The notes below the pieces were generated by a model that was given only the letters and a program-made list of their open reading frames with translations, searched no databases and had not been told where the DNA came from. Made by a program: the position numbers and the translations under genes. A DNA stretch of 64,000 nt from Hemibagrus wyckioides (Eukaryota; Chordata; Actinopteri; Siluriformes; Bagridae), in NCBI RefSeq assembly GCF_019097595.1, contig NC_080717.1, positions 8,772,501-8,836,500 of the forward strand, in the 5' to 3' direction. Positions within the stretch are counted from its first letter, which is position 1. The number at the start of each line of letters is the position of its first letter. Below, piece by piece: positions 62,040 through 64,000 of the stretch.

Positions 62040-62521
62040 TCACCCTCACGCTGATCTCTCCGGTCACCTGATGCTTTTCAGAAACTGAAAAATGTGACAT
62101 TTATAGCTTTAAAGTGTCATACAGATCGTATTAACATAACATTAGTGAAACTAAAAACAGAAGATTTTAAAAAGGTTAAGTAAACAAAACACTGACACTA
62201 AGAGTATGCTGTGTCACAAACCAAACTAGCTAACATTAGCTCGTTAGCTTGAGAACATGTACCTTCAAAGTGGTCGATATAACTGGAAACATACAATCTG
62301 AAGGCCTTCTCCTTTTTACTTGAAGGAGTGACCAATGCTAATCTTAAAATTCGATGGACATCGTTCACTGTAATATCTGTGGAAGTTCTTGCATGCAGCG
62401 AGTGTAAAATGCCATGTTGGTAGCTCTCATTGAAACGATGGGTAAAAAACACTTCTGGCACAGCACTGGAAGTTGTGGAGCAACTGAGACGAAATGCGGA
62501 AGTAGTCGTGCATAGAGTCAA
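62040..62521 (-). CDS. Hypothetical protein, two-exon model
   Basis: On the minus strand an open frame runs from an ATG at 62521-62519 and encodes about 85 residues (motifs VPEVFFTHRFNESYQHG, DVHRILRLAL, YVSSYIDHFE). It reaches a gtacat donor after codon-phase one at about 62264. A pyrimidine-rich acceptor (cacatttttcag) near 62085 could continue it in frame (VSEKHQVTGEIS). The composition looks protein-like, but no family was recognised, and the start may lie further upstream. Confidence 0.35.
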
Positions 62522-62529
62522 TTAATATG

Positions 62530-63840
62530 CTTAAAGCTTCTTATGTGTGTCTATTGTAGTATCGTGTCAAACCTCCTGTTACCTCTTGTTATGCTAAAGA
62601 ATATTTAAATAAACTGGACAAGTGTATCATTATACCATCATTAGCATAGCGTTATTGTTACTGTATTAACCCAGACTCTTAATCAGAGTCCTGTATCACC
62701 GTGTCCACAGGCTCAGGTCAGTCAGATACAGGATCAAGGGGCACCAGGATCAGAGACGGACATTCACTGATCAGAACATGGCCAAGTGCATGCTGGTGCT
62801 GTACTGAAGCATAGATTCCCTGTGCAATATTTTCAAGATGACCGTTAATAATAGCTAGATTTGCAGTTTTATATGAGTATATGAAAGTCTGCTGTATTAC
62901 TTTTTATGACACTTATAGCTCTTTACCTGATAGTTTCAGGATGCAGACTGTCTGTGGAAAAAGAAGAATAAACACTGCATCCAGAAACCAGGAAAGATAA
63001 AAGCTTTAGTCAGAATGTTCAGGACTGCCATTACAGTAGCGTTCTTGTTGATAAAAGATGTACGTTTGATTTGTTTGATTTGGTTTTAAAGTATTTGACT
63101 CTGCACTTCTGTTTCTGCCCATTGCAGTAGTGTCTTGCTGCAGTTTTTATAATTCTGTGTCCAGGGCTGTTACTGCTAGTTCTGGCCTATATTGAAAAAA
63201 AGAAAGAAAGAAAATGAAGTTTATTAAAGTAGTGACTGTTAATGTTGTATATTAATGCCAGAGAGAGGGAGAGATGTTTATTCATATTATAACAATGGCT
63301 TCTTGTCAGAGTCAAAAATCTGTCAACTGAAAATAAGTCTTTAAATTAGAAATTATTTCTAGACTCTTTATTTCTGTCTGTGTGCTAGAGATAGATCAAC
63401 ATCATTATGGAGTTGCATGCCACCATAAAAGCTGCAGAAGGATTTAGGGTTATTAGATGTAAGCATTGTAGAGTGATACTATAAATGTAATTAAAACAGA
63501 TTTATTCCACAATTTGCCTCACACAGTTTAAAACTAATTTGGGATGGGGAGTCTGGTTCAATGTCTGTCCTAAACTGTGACCACAGCATCCACTCAGTCT
63601 TTGTAAGCACGACCCCAACACTCTGCTCCTCTAGGAAGAAAGCACCATGTCCTCCACACCTGCACAAAACAACTGGAACATTTAAGGACCATTTTAGACA
63701 TATTACAACTAATTCCTTGGGCAATTAAGGCATCTAACTAACGTATACATTGATATGGATTACATGTAGCTGTGTGTAATCGCCCATCTTCTCACTTACT
63801 CAAGACAGGTTCAAACACTAACCGGCAGAGTCAGTGACGT
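62530..63840. other. Unassigned sequence
   Basis: Short open frames only. No splice-linked gene or clear repeat was recognised. Confidence 0.4.
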
Positions 63841-63950
63841 CACTTTACTGATTGGCTAGAGAAGGGCAGTAGGTTGAGAAGCAGTGGACCAATGCAGACT
63901 TTTATCCCGCCACTTAATCTGCATAAAACTCAGAAAAGTGAAGCGTGAAT
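63841..63950. promoter_or_regulatory. Promoter-like CCAAT pair at the window edge
   Basis: An inverted CCAAT box (tgattggctag, about 63849) and a direct one (gaccaatgc, about 63888) lie 40 bases apart, followed by a TATA-like cataaaac at about 63922. A gene could start just beyond the window. The evidence is motif spacing only. Confidence 0.3.
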
Positions 63951-64000
63951 AAACAGAAAATTTAATGACGAGCAAAAAGTAGCAGAAAGAACAAACATCC

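Noticed and set aside
62690..62806. Possible exon reading KGHQDQRRTFTDQNMAK
   Set aside because: No partner exons or family likeness were found, and the open frame is under 40 codons.

Overview
This window looks like nuclear DNA of a teleost fish, with some resemblance to ostariophysans such as catfishes. The coding exons are short, separated by introns with GT-AG borders, and read as vertebrate proteins. The intergenic DNA and introns are full of Tc1/mariner copies, LINE fragments, CA/GATA/TTA microsatellites and fish-type LINE tails. No bacterial-style operons, CRISPR arrays or tRNA genes were seen. All gene models below were spliced by eye from the sequence. Exon phases agree across every junction listed, unless stated.

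Layout. (1) 1-2.3 kb: repeats and one deleted Tc1 copy. (2) 2.56-5.88 kb, plus strand: complete sqstm1 (p62 autophagy receptor; PB1, ZZ, LIR, KEAP1-binding motif and UBA all present). (3) 6.49-11.95 kb, minus strand: complete mrnip, tail-to-tail with sqstm1. (4) 12-15.2 kb: AT-rich DNA, microsatellites and a dead Tc1-like element. (5) 15.74-29.6 kb, minus strand: complete 19-coding-exon V-ATPase a-subunit gene of the a3 (TCIRG1) type, 829 codons, with several Tc1 miniatures in or near it and a GA-rich minisatellite directly upstream of the first coding exon. (6) 29.8-38.5 kb: transposon-rich spacer with two near-full-length Tc1-like elements, a SAMD3-like remnant and a possible promoter region. 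(7) 38.74-44.61 kb, plus strand: a 19-exon gene whose product joins a Sec16-type central domain to two tandem PIM-like kinase domains. (8) 44.6-49.2 kb: retroelement nest with a Ty3/gypsy pol fragment in an unusual domain order and a 1.66-kb LTR inserted into a Tc1 copy. (9) 50.0-53.0 kb: a two-exon PIM-like fragment, an L1-like fragment and unrecognised exon-like pieces. (10) 53.76-59.88 kb, plus strand: only the C-terminal exons of condensin subunit ncapd2, split by a recent LINE insertion with a 17-bp target duplication. (11) 60-64 kb: repeats, a Tc1 fragment, a hypothetical two-exon gene and promoter-like CCAAT boxes at the edge.

Most unusual items. First, the Sec16-PIM-PIM fusion gene, with duplicated exon cassettes of identical size. 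Second, a complete-looking antisense transcription unit inside the LTR: TATA box, consensus intron, 177-codon ORF and AATAAA. Its start codon lies four bases before the splice donor. Third, the 5'-truncated but open ncapd2 segment next to the PIM-like exons. Sqstm1, mrnip and tcirg1 are ordinary conserved genes, and no functional link among the neighbours is implied beyond shared position.
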